A stretch of 64,000 bases of DNA from Ophiobolus disseminans (lineage: Eukaryota > Ascomycota > Dothideomycetes > Pleosporales > Phaeosphaeriaceae). Both the position numbers and the translations under genes were made by a program. Location: NCBI GenBank assembly GCA_010093685.1, contig MU006227.1, positions 498,154 to 562,153 on the forward strand, written 5' to 3'. The notes below the pieces were generated by a model. That model saw only the letters and a program-made list of their open reading frames with translations. It ran no database searches and was not told the origin of the DNA. Of this stretch, positions 10,867 through 19,899 are shown piece after piece. Positions within the stretch are counted from its first letter, which is position 1. Each line of letters opens with the position of its first letter.

Positions 10867-11598
10867 ATGCCGCTCCCACAACCCACAATCCCTGACGCCC
10901 TTAAACTCCGCACGCACCTCCAACACACGCTCGAAGATCTACCCAACAACCTCCCGCACTTCGACGAAGCGCGTCTCCTTGGTAAATCCCGTAACATCAT
11001 GCCAGAATGCACACGCTTACGTTTCCCAGACGACCTAACTTCCCTGCTCCGCTCCCCGCTCTACCTCTACACCATATCGCCACGCCTCACCAATCCGAAC
11101 CCAGCACCCCCTTCAACATATCTACCACCGTCTCCCGTCTCCATCACCGACTGCTCCTCTCCCGACACCGACGCTTTCACCATCTTGCACCTCAGCATCC
11201 GCATCAAATGGAGCGATAAGACTACGAGCTGGGCAACGCAACTCTGCTACAACTCTACCATGCTCCTCGAAGGCCGGGAATTAAACGCCAATCGAGAAAG
11301 CGGGTTTATGCGCAGTTTCGGCTGGTTTTGCGAGGAGGTGGGTTTCTTGGCGCGGGAATTTGGGGCGAGGGACTTGGCTTTCGGGGTTAGCATGGGGAGG
11401 GTGGAGGACAGGCATGCGGAGGTGGAGAGGGATATGGATAAAGAGAAATATTTGGTTGTCAGAAATGGTGATGGGGTGTGTGTGAGAGGTAGGGCGAAGG
11501 AGAGGGAGAAGGGAAAGAGGAGGAGCTTGAAGTTGAAGATCCGGTTTGGGAAGATGAGGACGGCGACGGGGGAGATAGGGGTGTGGAGGGTAGATTGA
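10867..11598 (+). CDS. Small basic protein of unknown function, cluster family member F
   Basis: A single exon of 243 aa from ATG 10867 (MPLPQPTIPDAL). The longer frame upstream opens only with GTG. An N-terminal helical part (LKLRTHLQHTLEDLPNNL) is followed by a Pro-rich linker. Then comes SIRIKW, a strand, LLEGREL and the helix GFMRSFGWFCEEV with AREFG, which fits the family layout. The C-terminus is very basic (KEREKGKRRSLKLKIRFGK). At 10982-11005 there is a 24-nt GTAAAT..CCAG segment exactly where relatives have their phase-1 intron. It is a multiple of three and too short for a normal intron, so I translate through it. Confidence 0.6.
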   Translation: MPLPQPTIPDALKLRTHLQHTLEDLPNNLPHFDEARLLGKSRNIMPECTRLRFPDDLTSLLRSPLYLYTISPRLTNPNPAPPSTYLPPSPVSITDCSSPDTDAFTILHLSIRIKWSDKTTSWATQLCYNSTMLLEGRELNANRESGFMRSFGWFCEEVGFLAREFGARDLAFGVSMGRVEDRHAEVERDMDKEKYLVVRNGDGVCVRGRAKEREKGKRRSLKLKIRFGKMRTATGEIGVWRVD

Positions 11599-12177
11599 TT
11601 GATGACGGCGCGAGATGGGGCCGTATTTGGTTGGTTTGGTTCGGGGATGAGGTATTTGCGCAGGTTGAAATGGTTTTTGATTGACTTCTTCACGAGTGTA
11701 GTGAAGTGAAACGCTGAACGGGACGAAATCTTCAACATGCCATGAAAATAATTATGGAGTTAAACCACCCACAACCTATCAAACACTGTCCCCGGCCACA
11801 AGTCGCGCCGCGTACCACATCAAATCGCCTCATGCAGTAACTCTCAAAAGCGTTGAAGACCTTGGAAACCGACGCCGGACCAGTCACGCAGAGGCACCTG
11901 AACATCACGCCACAAAACCCACCGAAACTGCAGGGCGAACAGAACATTCAAAGGCGGGTGCACTGTTCGTTTACCGTACCCGTCAACTGTCTGCATGTGG
12001 TAGTTTACAAGGAGGTGTGGATAACGGTGGGAATGGTTGCCGGACCACTGAGAAGGGACGACGAGTATTGGATGCAGCTAATACTATGACGACATCATCA
12101 TTACTAGCTCGAGAAAAACAATGTTTGAGAATTGAAAGAAAGACGATTTGCAACAGGATTGGAAGTCAAAGTAGCAA
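11599..12177. other. Intergenic stretch, convergent gene ends
   Basis: About 580 bp between the stop of a plus-strand gene and the stop of a minus-strand gene. No promoter is expected here. No RNA gene or repeat seen. Confidence 0.35.
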
Positions 12178-13613
12178 CTATGCCACCATGACACCGCCTG
12201 GGAGTTCCTTGAGCCCTATGTCGCGTCAGATGTGAGATGGTACACGAATGGAGTTTGACTTACACGTCGTCGCGCCAATGTCCTCCTTTGCTTGCTGCGC
12301 CTTGGTACAAGCAATAGCAGCTGGTCCGGACTGGATGCTCAGGACTTGGTCGCAGTACTCGCTGCCGCACTTCTTGCCAAGCTGATCCAGGCTTTGTTGG
12401 AGCGAGTCGCCTTTCCAGCCAAAGAGGTAGTCGCCATGAGCTCCGTGGCCGGTGCTGCAGCGAGTGTTAGCTTGCCATTTCCAGAACTGGGATAGAGGCG
12501 GGGCTTACGAGTCACCGAAGCTGTATACGAGCGGCTGCTTTCCATCCTTGAAGTACTTCGGGTCGGCAAACTGCGACGTGTCGAACATGATCTCGTACAT
12601 GACTTGCGGAATGCGAACAGGGTGTGTGCTAGGGCATTTGTCGCCTGCGAGCGCGCTGTTGCCGGGTTCATACGCTACATGGCTCTTATGATCGGGGCTG
12701 TCGAGGTTGACGCCGTCCCAGCATGAGGGGAAGATGATGGTGGCGCGAATGCCGCCCGGGCAGGGCGTAGTAGGGAATTCGGAGGTATCTTTGCCGGTGC
12801 AGGGTGCACCATTGCCGCCCATGATGGCTTCGCTTGCTGAGAGGCAGCGGTGGCAGATACCTGGAGACTTGCCGGTCTTCGTGCGAAGGTTGGGGTCGCC
12901 GGCGAGCATGCGGAAACCCTGTTTCACGTCAATATCCTATGACTGCTGGGGGAATTTGGTGCTTACTGGCTTCATTGCGGTTGTCTTCTTGGAGCTGCCG
13001 CTGAAGGGCCGCATGTAGTAGATGGTCAGACCGCCATCCTGCTCGAGCAAAGTACCATTTTGGCGGCCATTTGCCTTCTGCGGGATGCGCTTGAAGGTGC
13101 CGTTCTCGGGAGACTTGAAGTAGATGGATGCGGTCCAGTAGTTGGAGGTGTCTTCCTTGTACAGGCAAGATGTACAGGACGACTGCGTGGGTGGGTCGAT
13201 CGTGAATGGATCCATCTGATTTGTGTCAGAGCTGGGAGTAGAGCAGAGCATAGAGCTTACCGTAAGGTTGAAAGAGTTGCCTCCAACGATCTGACTGAAG
13301 TAGGAGAAGCATTAGCGTAGTCCGAGAGTACGTTTTGCGAATCAGTGCATGATATGTCCGCCTCTAGTCGTCGCAGCGTTGGCGGCATTGTGGTGCAGTC
13401 CACATCCGAGCGTGATTAGTCTGAGTTGATAGGTACGTACTGCATGTGAGGCGATGGGTTTATTCCGGGCGTAACGAGAGGATCAGTTCGTTCCACGACG
13501 AGCTGAGAGCACCCAAAGCGGATGAACATGTCCGACCCGAGCTTCGATCCGGATGCCTGGGCGAGGACATCTTGTGCGTGTAGCACGGTGAGTGTGAGTA
13601 GTTGCAAGAGCAT
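12178..13613 (-). CDS. Secreted DUF1996 family protein
   Basis: Six exons, read downward: 13613-13441, 13294-13261, 13215-12967, 12918-12509, 12454-12264, 12197-12178, giving 358 aa. All introns have GT..AG ends and frame is kept throughout. The start MLLQLLTLTVLHAQDVLA is a signal peptide. Family landmarks follow: SDMFIRFGCSQLV, then HMHQIVGGNSF across a splice, CTSC, NYWTASIYF, RMLAGDP, GIRATIIFPSCWDG, SPDHKSHVAY, CPSTHPVRIPQ and HGAHGDYLFGW. DUF1996 proteins are secreted or cell-surface proteins of filamentous fungi, often next to WSC domains; the biochemical role is not established. Many paired Cys suggest disulphides. No C-terminal WSC domain is present here, and the last exon adds only a few residues. 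Confidence 0.88.
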
Positions 13614-14265
13614 GATTTTCGGCAGGATGATGAAGGAGAGTTTGCGTCAGAATGCGGAGCAACTTTGTAGATGTACAGAACTGCGCCGCTCAAGGATGCC
13701 CGAAGGTGGCAACAGAAGACAAAGATAAGACAAGGTGATCAATACCCAAGTCTTCAGTGTATAGAGAGTGTCTTGGTGGTGACGCCCAGTTGGGCCAATG
13801 GGAGTGATGAAGGTGAGCAGCCACTCTGCTCCATATTGCTGTTGTTTATCGAACCTGGACAGCTTCAACTGCCGAATCCACGATCAGGTCCCACATAATG
13901 ACTCGAAGCTCATCGGAACCATCATGTCGCGCCGCAATGCATGCAAGCCCAAGAATCCATTCGTTGTCCAGGCCTGCATGTTGACATTGTGGAAGCAGAT
14001 CAGCGTTTGATAGATGACCTTGGGAAGTCGTCGACGTTCGACGTGCTAAATGATGAGCGACGTCCTATCGTGCTGATGAGGGTAAAGGTGAGCATCTGCG
14101 AGGGTCTCAAGATGGATGTTCAGACAGAAGGCCGTCCTTGACTGGTGCAGCAGACATATACCGCCCGCAAGCACAGACTCCCGAGCCTCCACCGATGCAC
14201 AGTCAACGCACGGTCAGCGCACAGACGCCAAGCGTCGCTTGGCGCGCTACGCTAGCGCCATTGTC
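13614..14265. other. Intergenic stretch upstream of the U2 gene
   Basis: About 650 bp with only short open frames. It separates the DUF1996 gene (minus) from the U2 snRNA gene (plus). Confidence 0.35.
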
Positions 14266-14270
14266 AATCA

Positions 14271-14276
14271 TATATC
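14271..14276 (+). promoter_or_regulatory. TATA-like box of the U2 gene
   Basis: TATATC lies about 35-40 bp before the inferred 5' end of the U2 transcript, a spacing compatible with an RNA polymerase II snRNA promoter. Position and sequence are seen; its use is inferred. Confidence 0.35.
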
Positions 14277-14321
14277 AATCGACCAGCCCTCGCCCTCCTC
14301 TTCTCCTCTTTAGCTCTCTTT

Positions 14322-14376
14322 GTAAGTTATTCGAATCACCTACACCTTCAACGACCTCTGCTAACGGTTTTGTCAG
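14322..14376 (+). other. Intron 1 of the U2 snRNA gene
   Basis: 55 nt with donor GTAAGT, branch-type GCTAACGG about 15 nt before the end, and acceptor TTGTCAG. It separates the 5' end of U2 (the region that pairs with U6 in helix II) from stem I and the branch-point recognition sequence. Confidence 0.8.
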
Positions 14377-14421
14377 GCCTTTTGGCTTAGATCAAGTGTA
14401 GTATCTGTTCTTTTCAGTTTA

Positions 14422-14481
14422 GTAAGTTTCTTCACTCATTAACAACATCTGATGGACTTTTCCAGCTAACCACGTTTCTAG
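14422..14481 (+). other. Intron 2 of the U2 snRNA gene
   Basis: 60 nt with donor GTAAGT, branch-type GCTAACCAC and acceptor TTTCTAG. It interrupts the loop of stem IIa. An earlier CCAG inside it would leave 16 nt that break stem IIa, so the later TAG is preferred. Confidence 0.8.
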
Positions 14482-14971
14482 ATCTCTGAAACGTTCCTAC
14501 GGGAACATTCATGATTAAATTTATTTTTGAAACTCGTGCAGTGGTCACTGGGCTTGCTCATACTACTGCGCACAGTGTCGCTCCTATCGCACTACCGGGA
14601 GTGTACGCGAATGTGCCTTTTTCATTGAGATGTCTGGCTTGCCAGGCACTTGAGGAAGAAGCTGTGATGTCTCTTGCTTGATTTTGACAATGTGTGCGAC
14701 TTCTCGCTTAGCGATTTGAGGAAACTCGGGCTGTGGTGCAGTGAGTGAGCGAGAAATGCGGCAACGGGAAAGGGTACCATTACTGTTATTTAGACTGTTG
14801 AATTGTAAACAAAGCCTCACAGCTGCTTCAGCACTCCGTCGTGATCCTGTGTTGCGAGAAACCTGATATTCCGCCATTATTTGCAACGCACAAATGAACA
14901 TTGACCTTGACCACCCCCCAAGTTCATCCCGCCACTACCACCTTCCCAACACCGCTCAAAAACTATCTAAA

Positions 14972-15984
14972 ATGACGGGCGTCAACCCAGCCATCTTCCA
15001 GGATCTCCAGGCGCGCGTCGACGAGGACACGGCGGTCCGAGATGTGAGAGGCGGCCCGCGGCAAAACACGTGAACACGCACTCACAACGCGACAGGAACT
15101 CAAAGACATCATTGCGGCACTCGAGAAGCAGAGTAGGTGTCAGATATCGCTTCTGAGACTTCGCTAATGCTTAATAGACCGCAATGTTTCCTTCGTGTTG
15201 TCAAGGGCGCACTCCACGCCTGTCGCAAACCGTGAGTACGCCAACTTCACCAGGGACGCAGCCGCTGATGAATTCAGTGCCTGAAATCATAGAAGCCGCA
15301 AAGGAACCCATTGGCAATGTCGTGGCCACGGTCAGCAAGCTATCGGAAGCGGCGTCGAAGATGCCCTACTACAAGTTCAACAACATGTGGAGCAGGCAGG
15401 TACAGGGCGCGGTAAGTCTTAGTTCGCATGTACTACTTCACAACACCAACGCTGACGGCATCACAGGTCGAGGGCCTGCTCTTCTGGGGCTGGCTGGGAG
15501 GCTACAAGTACGAGGGCGGTCAGGTCAAGTGCGGACAGCTGCTCACGATCGAAGACTTGGGAGAGATTCTTCACGGTAGTGCCCAACCACAATTGCACGT
15601 AATAGACTAACATTTCCCAGTACCAGTCAACCTCAAGGACCGCGACGAGTTCCACCTCTCGCTCGAGGAGTACCTGCAGTCGCTCATCTCGCTCGTTGAA
15701 GAGCTGGTGCGTCACCCTGCTTATGGCAAGCTTGAAAGCATCACTGAAGTAACCAATAGACCCGCCTCGCTCGCAACGCTGTCACTCTAGGCGACTATGA
15801 GCGCCCGCTGCTCATCAACCAGTTTGTTAAAGACCTGCACGCCGGCTTCCAGATTCTCAACCTCAAGAACGACAGCCTGCGCCGCCGCAGCGACGGGCTC
15901 AAGTACAGGGTCAAGGATGTGGAGGATGTGGTGTACGATCTCTCGCTGAGGAACTTGGTGCCCAAGAAGGAGGAGCAGACGTAA
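14972..15984 (+). CDS. Translin
   Basis: Seven exons: 14972-15043, 15096-15132, 15178-15231, 15278-15411, 15467-15575, 15621-15706 and 15760-15984. They give 238 aa, close to the 228 aa of animal translin. Typical segments are MWSRQVQGAVEGLLFWGWL, the ILHVPVNLKDRDEFHLSLEE stretch, EELTRLARNAVTLGDYERP, DLHAGFQILNLKNDSLRRR and DGLKYRVKDVEDVVYDLSLR. Translin forms ring-shaped octamers, alone or with TRAX, that bind single-stranded DNA and RNA and act in small-RNA and tRNA processing. All six introns are 45-55 nt. The gene lies 365 bp after the U2 gene on the same strand. Confidence 0.92.
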
Positions 15985-16389
15985 GTCAAGGAGGGTGCTT
16001 GATGGGACGCTCTGGACTGGGACGAGTTGAGTGGGATGCTACGCTGATAACTACTCGAGACTCCTCCGGGGGCCTGTTATGACATTGAATGACACAACCC
16101 CAATATACGCCTGAGTATCATGTTGAAAACGCCGTCGCAATGCTCACACGGGTGCTCAATCTAATCGTCGTCGCCGCCCTCGTATTTCTTGGTGCACGGA
16201 CGTCATCTCCAAACTCTCCGATGCGCGATTCCCAACGCGCAACACCTACACCACCAGCATCACCCACCAGGCCAGGTGCCATCCACGCTCCTTTGCAGTC
16301 TCCCAAAAGATCTCAGGAACCCAATTGATCTCCCGTAAACTTCATATCCCTTCTCCGCAGCTCCCCGCACCCTCCGCCTTACCGCAATC
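15985..16389. other. Intergenic stretch, nothing recognised
   Basis: 405 bp between translin and the PIG-F gene on the same strand. No protein-like frame. Confidence 0.35.
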
Positions 16390-17272
16390 ATGGCCAGCAA
16401 AGTCACCATCGACGCATCCGCGACGTCGAAGCCCAAGCCCAGCACCGCCGCGCCTATTGAGCCGCTCAAGAATGACGCCGCGCGCCTCTACACGCACATA
16501 CACCCTGTCATAGTCCTTTCGATGTATGCATACAAATTCAACGCCATCGTCGCAGACCCCGTGCCTGCGCTGCTCGCTATCCTCGCGCCGCTTGCAGTCC
16601 TGCAGGTCGCATATGTAGCCGTGTGTCTGCCGCCTACGGGCGAGACGCCGAAGGTCAGGAAGATCAAGCCAGGCGAGAAAAAGCGGAATGCGCCGGGTGT
16701 GTTAGAGAGCGGTGTTAATGGGACAATTGTGGTACGTCTCTACTCCTGCCTGCATCACTAAACGACTTTAGAAAGGAGCTAACACTTCATAGCCCGCATT
16801 CCTCTCCCTCCTCCTCGCCGCGCTCGCCGCAACACCGCTACTTACAGCGACGCTCGTCCTCTTCGGCGCGCCCGTGACCACGCACCACCTACACACGCTT
16901 CTCTCCGGTGCGCATATTGCGCTTCTGAGCACACTTCCACTCGTGTATGTGCATGGCGTGAGGGGCGAGACGTGGAGGCAGATCGTGGCGCTCCTGATGC
17001 CGATCGATGAGGTCTATGGCGGCATGATTGGCACGATGCTGGGCGCGTGGTTGGGCGCTGTGCCCATCCCGCTGGATTGGTGAGTACACTGGAGGCCTTG
17101 TCTGAAACACACATCGGATGAGGAAGGAGCGAGCAACAGGCTAACATGTCATAGGGACCGCGAATGGCAGAAGTGGCCCGTCACAATCGTCACTGGAGCG
17201 TACATTGGATATGCGGTGGGCAAGCTGCTTGGGGGCACGCTGTTGAAGGGCAAGAAGATCATGTTCGCGTAA
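16390..17272 (+). CDS. GPI11: GPI-anchor biosynthesis protein Gpi11/PIG-F
   Basis: Exons 16390-16731, 16793-17079 and 17155-17272 give 248 aa. The protein is mostly membrane: hydrophobic segments near residues 40-75 (HPVIVLSMYAYKF, ALLAILAPLAVLQVAYVAV), 115-140 (AFLSLLLAALAATPLL), 150-175 (HTLLSGAHIALLSTLP), 195-210 and 225-240. The C-terminal half contains the PIG-F signature: MPIDEVYGGMIGTMLGAWLG, IPLDWDREWQKWPVTIV and GAYIGYAVGKLLGG. PIG-F/Gpi11 is an ER membrane subunit that stabilises the transferases adding ethanolamine phosphate to the GPI core. The last exon ends with a basic KGKKIMFA tail typical of ER proteins. Confidence 0.92.
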
Positions 17273-17885
17273 GTCGTGATCTGTGTGGATTTACTTCTAT
17301 TATGTGTAGGATACTTTGGCAATTGATGCTAGCTGCGATGCCACGCTTGGTAACATTGCGCACAAACTCATTCCACTTTGCACGCTGCAACACCTTTTCC
17401 TTCGCGAAAGCATGTTCCTTCCTTCAATTTTGCCGCACTCAAGACCCGCACACCCCACATCCGACTCCACGCAAACAACTCCGAGCACAGCCCGAATCGT
17501 TTTGGCATTCGAGTTGGATGAAAAGTCATCCTACTTGGCGCCTTGGATCGTCTCGTCTTCGAGCCTCGTGCGCGCGTGGATTCCGCTGTCGTCCCCAGAT
17601 TACGCGGGAAGGCGCGCTAGTGTAGCTCCCCGCTTAGCCGATGATGTAGCTCCGGAGCTGAGGTTCGGCATGCCATTGACGTCTCGCGCTTTACGGTTTT
17701 TGTATAACTTGCCTTCTGTTCTGACCTCTTGTGTTTTGTTCATCATCCTGTATCTCGAACTACTCGGATTCATACACCACGTTTACTCTGCACTTATCTC
17801 TTGCCTTTCTGATACCCATTCCCATCCCTTCACCCTTCTGGTGACTTGATACACCAACAAAAGGTCTACCAGGCCAATCACCAAA
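17273..17885. other. Intergenic stretch, nothing recognised
   Basis: About 610 bp. A 177-codon frame at 17316-17849 opens with TTG and has no protein-like features. It probably contains the promoter of the monooxygenase. Confidence 0.35.
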
Positions 17886-19847
17886 ATGCCAAAGACCGAC
17901 GTCCTCATAGCGGGATCTGGATCAGCAGGCATCTTTGCCGCAACATGGCTCGCCCTGTACAACATTCCCTTCGTCATGCTCGAGCGGCGCTCCGGGCCGC
18001 TTGAGATTGGTCAGGCAGATGGCGTACAGTGCCGTACAGTCGAGATATACGAGTCGTTTGGGCTCGCGGAGGACCTACTCAGAGAGGCGTATCACATCCT
18101 GGAAGTGTGCTTCTGGGGTTCAGACGAAGGTGAGAAGGGCATCAAGCGCAAGAGCAGGAGCATAGACACGGAAAAAGGACTGAGTCATTTACCCCACGTC
18201 ATTCTAAACCAAGCGCGCATGAACAGCTTGATGCTCGACAAAATGGCCGGCATCCTCAAAGAGAAAGGCGGAGAAGGACGCATAGAATATGGCTGGACAA
18301 CCACCGACGTGCAAGTCAACAGCGACCTCGCCGGCGACTCGTCAGCATACCCATGCCGCGTCACCGCCACCAAAGACGGCCAACAAGATGTCTGGGAGTC
18401 AAAATACGTCCTCGCCTGCGACGGCGCCCACTCCACCATCCGCCGCTCCCTCGGCTTCCAAATGCTCGGCGACACCACCGACACCGTCTGGGGCGTGATG
18501 GACATCTACCCACTCACCACCTTCCCAGATATACGCCGCAAATGCACCATCCACAGCTCTGCAGGAAACCTCCTCATCATCCCGCGCGAAGGCGGCCACC
18601 TCGTGCGCTTCTACATCCAACTGCCCGCCGGCACGCACCCCAAACAAGTCACCCTCGCTGACCTGCAATCCACCGCGCGTGCGATATTCGCGCCATATTC
18701 GATGGATTATGCGGATGTATTCTGGTGGTCCGCATACAGCATCGGGCAACGCCTCGCTGACCATTTCCACGCACATGAGCGCGTTTTCCTCACGGGTGAT
18801 GCGGCGCATACACATTCGCCTAAAGCGGGTCAGGGTATGAATGTCTCTTTGCAAGATGGGTATAATATCGGGTGGAAGCTTGGATCCGTGTTATCCGGCC
18901 TGTCTCCGTCATCTATCTTGTCGACGTATGTTAGTGAGCGGAGTAAAACCGCAGCTGATTTAATTGCGTTTGACCGCGAATTGAGTCGGTTGTTTAGTCG
19001 CAAGGAAGAAAGAGATGGAGAGTTTGCCGAGTATTTTACGAGGAGTGGGAGGTATATGGCTGGGTTTACGGCGCGGTATGAAGACTCGGGGGTTACGGAT
19101 TTGAGGGGGAGCAGGGTGGATATGGCGAGGGGACTTACGGTGGGCATGAGATTTCCGAGTACGCAGGTGGTGAGATTTTGCGATTGTAAGGCTGTGCAGT
19201 TGCAGGGTGTTTTGCGCAGCGATGGGCGATGGCGAGTCGTGGTATTCGCTGGAGATATCAACTTCCCAGAATCTAGGGCGCGACTGGAGAAGGTATATAT
19301 CTACACCCCCTCCCCTTTCCCTCACCAGTTCGTACTAACATCCATCTAGCTCGCATCCTCCCTCTCATCCACATCTCGCCGCTTCACCCCACCCTCCCAC
19401 GATGCCGACAGCGTCATCGAGCCCATCCTCGTGCTCAGCAGCAAGTTCCTGGACACAGAGCAGGATGCTATACCCGATTATTTCTGGGCTGCGAGTGGGA
19501 AGTGGAAGATTCGAGGTACGCCCAGTCATCTTTCCTGACATCACGTTGTGGATGCGCTAACGAAATTTAGATCTTCACAAAACATACATCGACGACGAAC
19601 ACTACAACTCTGGGCACGGACATGCGTATGAAAAGTACGGCGTTGATGAGAAAGTTGGGGCAGTGGTGGTTGTTAGGCCGGATCAATGTAAGCTCAAATC
19701 CTAACTGGGTATGTGTGGAAGTTGTGCTAATGAGATGCAGATGTATCGAAAGTCACGAAGCTAGAGGACTTTGACGGGATCGCGACGTTCTTCGAGGGGT
19801 GTTTGCTTGAGCAATCGGCCGGGACGAAGCGAGCGGAGGCGACATGA
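17886..19847 (+). CDS. FAD-dependent aromatic monooxygenase (phenol 2-monooxygenase type)
   Basis: Exons 17886-19292, 19350-19515, 19571-19687 and 19741-19847 give 598 aa, the usual length for fungal phenol hydroxylases. The N-terminal dinucleotide fold has GSGSAGI at residues 10-16 and the acidic end VMLERR. The second FAD/NAD motif ACDGAHS lies near residue 178, and the third, TGDAAHTHSPKAGQGMN, near 305. The C-terminal exons encode the thioredoxin-like domain typical of this family (RPDQYVSKV). These enzymes use NADPH and O2 to hydroxylate phenolic rings in catabolism or secondary metabolism. The substrate cannot be read from sequence. No catabolic partner lies immediately beside it. No signal peptide, so cytosolic or peroxisomal. 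Confidence 0.9.
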
Positions 19848-19899
19848 GGACGGTGCGATGTTCGGAGCTACAATCAATACATGTGAGCGAACGGACGAG

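Larger units (their letters stand above)
14309..14606 (+). ncRNA. U2 spliceosomal snRNA, split by two introns
   Basis: Three exon pieces, about 14309-14321, 14377-14421 and 14482 to about 14606, join to roughly 183 nt. Exon 2 carries the near-invariant U2 core: GCCTTTTGGC, TTAGATCAAGTG and the branch-point-pairing GTAGTA. After joining exon 3, CAGTTTA runs into ATCTCTGAAACG. This makes stem IIa (TTTCAG/CTGAAA) and stem IIb (GTTCC, TACG loop, GGAAC). The Sm site ATTTTTG follows near 14525. Then come a stem III (GTGCAGTGGT with ACTACTGCGC) and stem-loop IV whose loop TATCGCACTACC resembles the U2B''-binding loop. The 5' piece CTCTTT before GCC matches yeast U2. Exact 5' and 3' ends are approximate. 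The alternative, a pseudogene with two insertions, is unlikely because both inserts have full splice signals. Confidence 0.88.

Noticed and set aside
14422..14465. Alternative 44-nt second intron of U2 ending at the first CCAG
   Set aside because: It would leave 16 extra bases that disrupt stem IIa and would lack a CTAAC before its acceptor.
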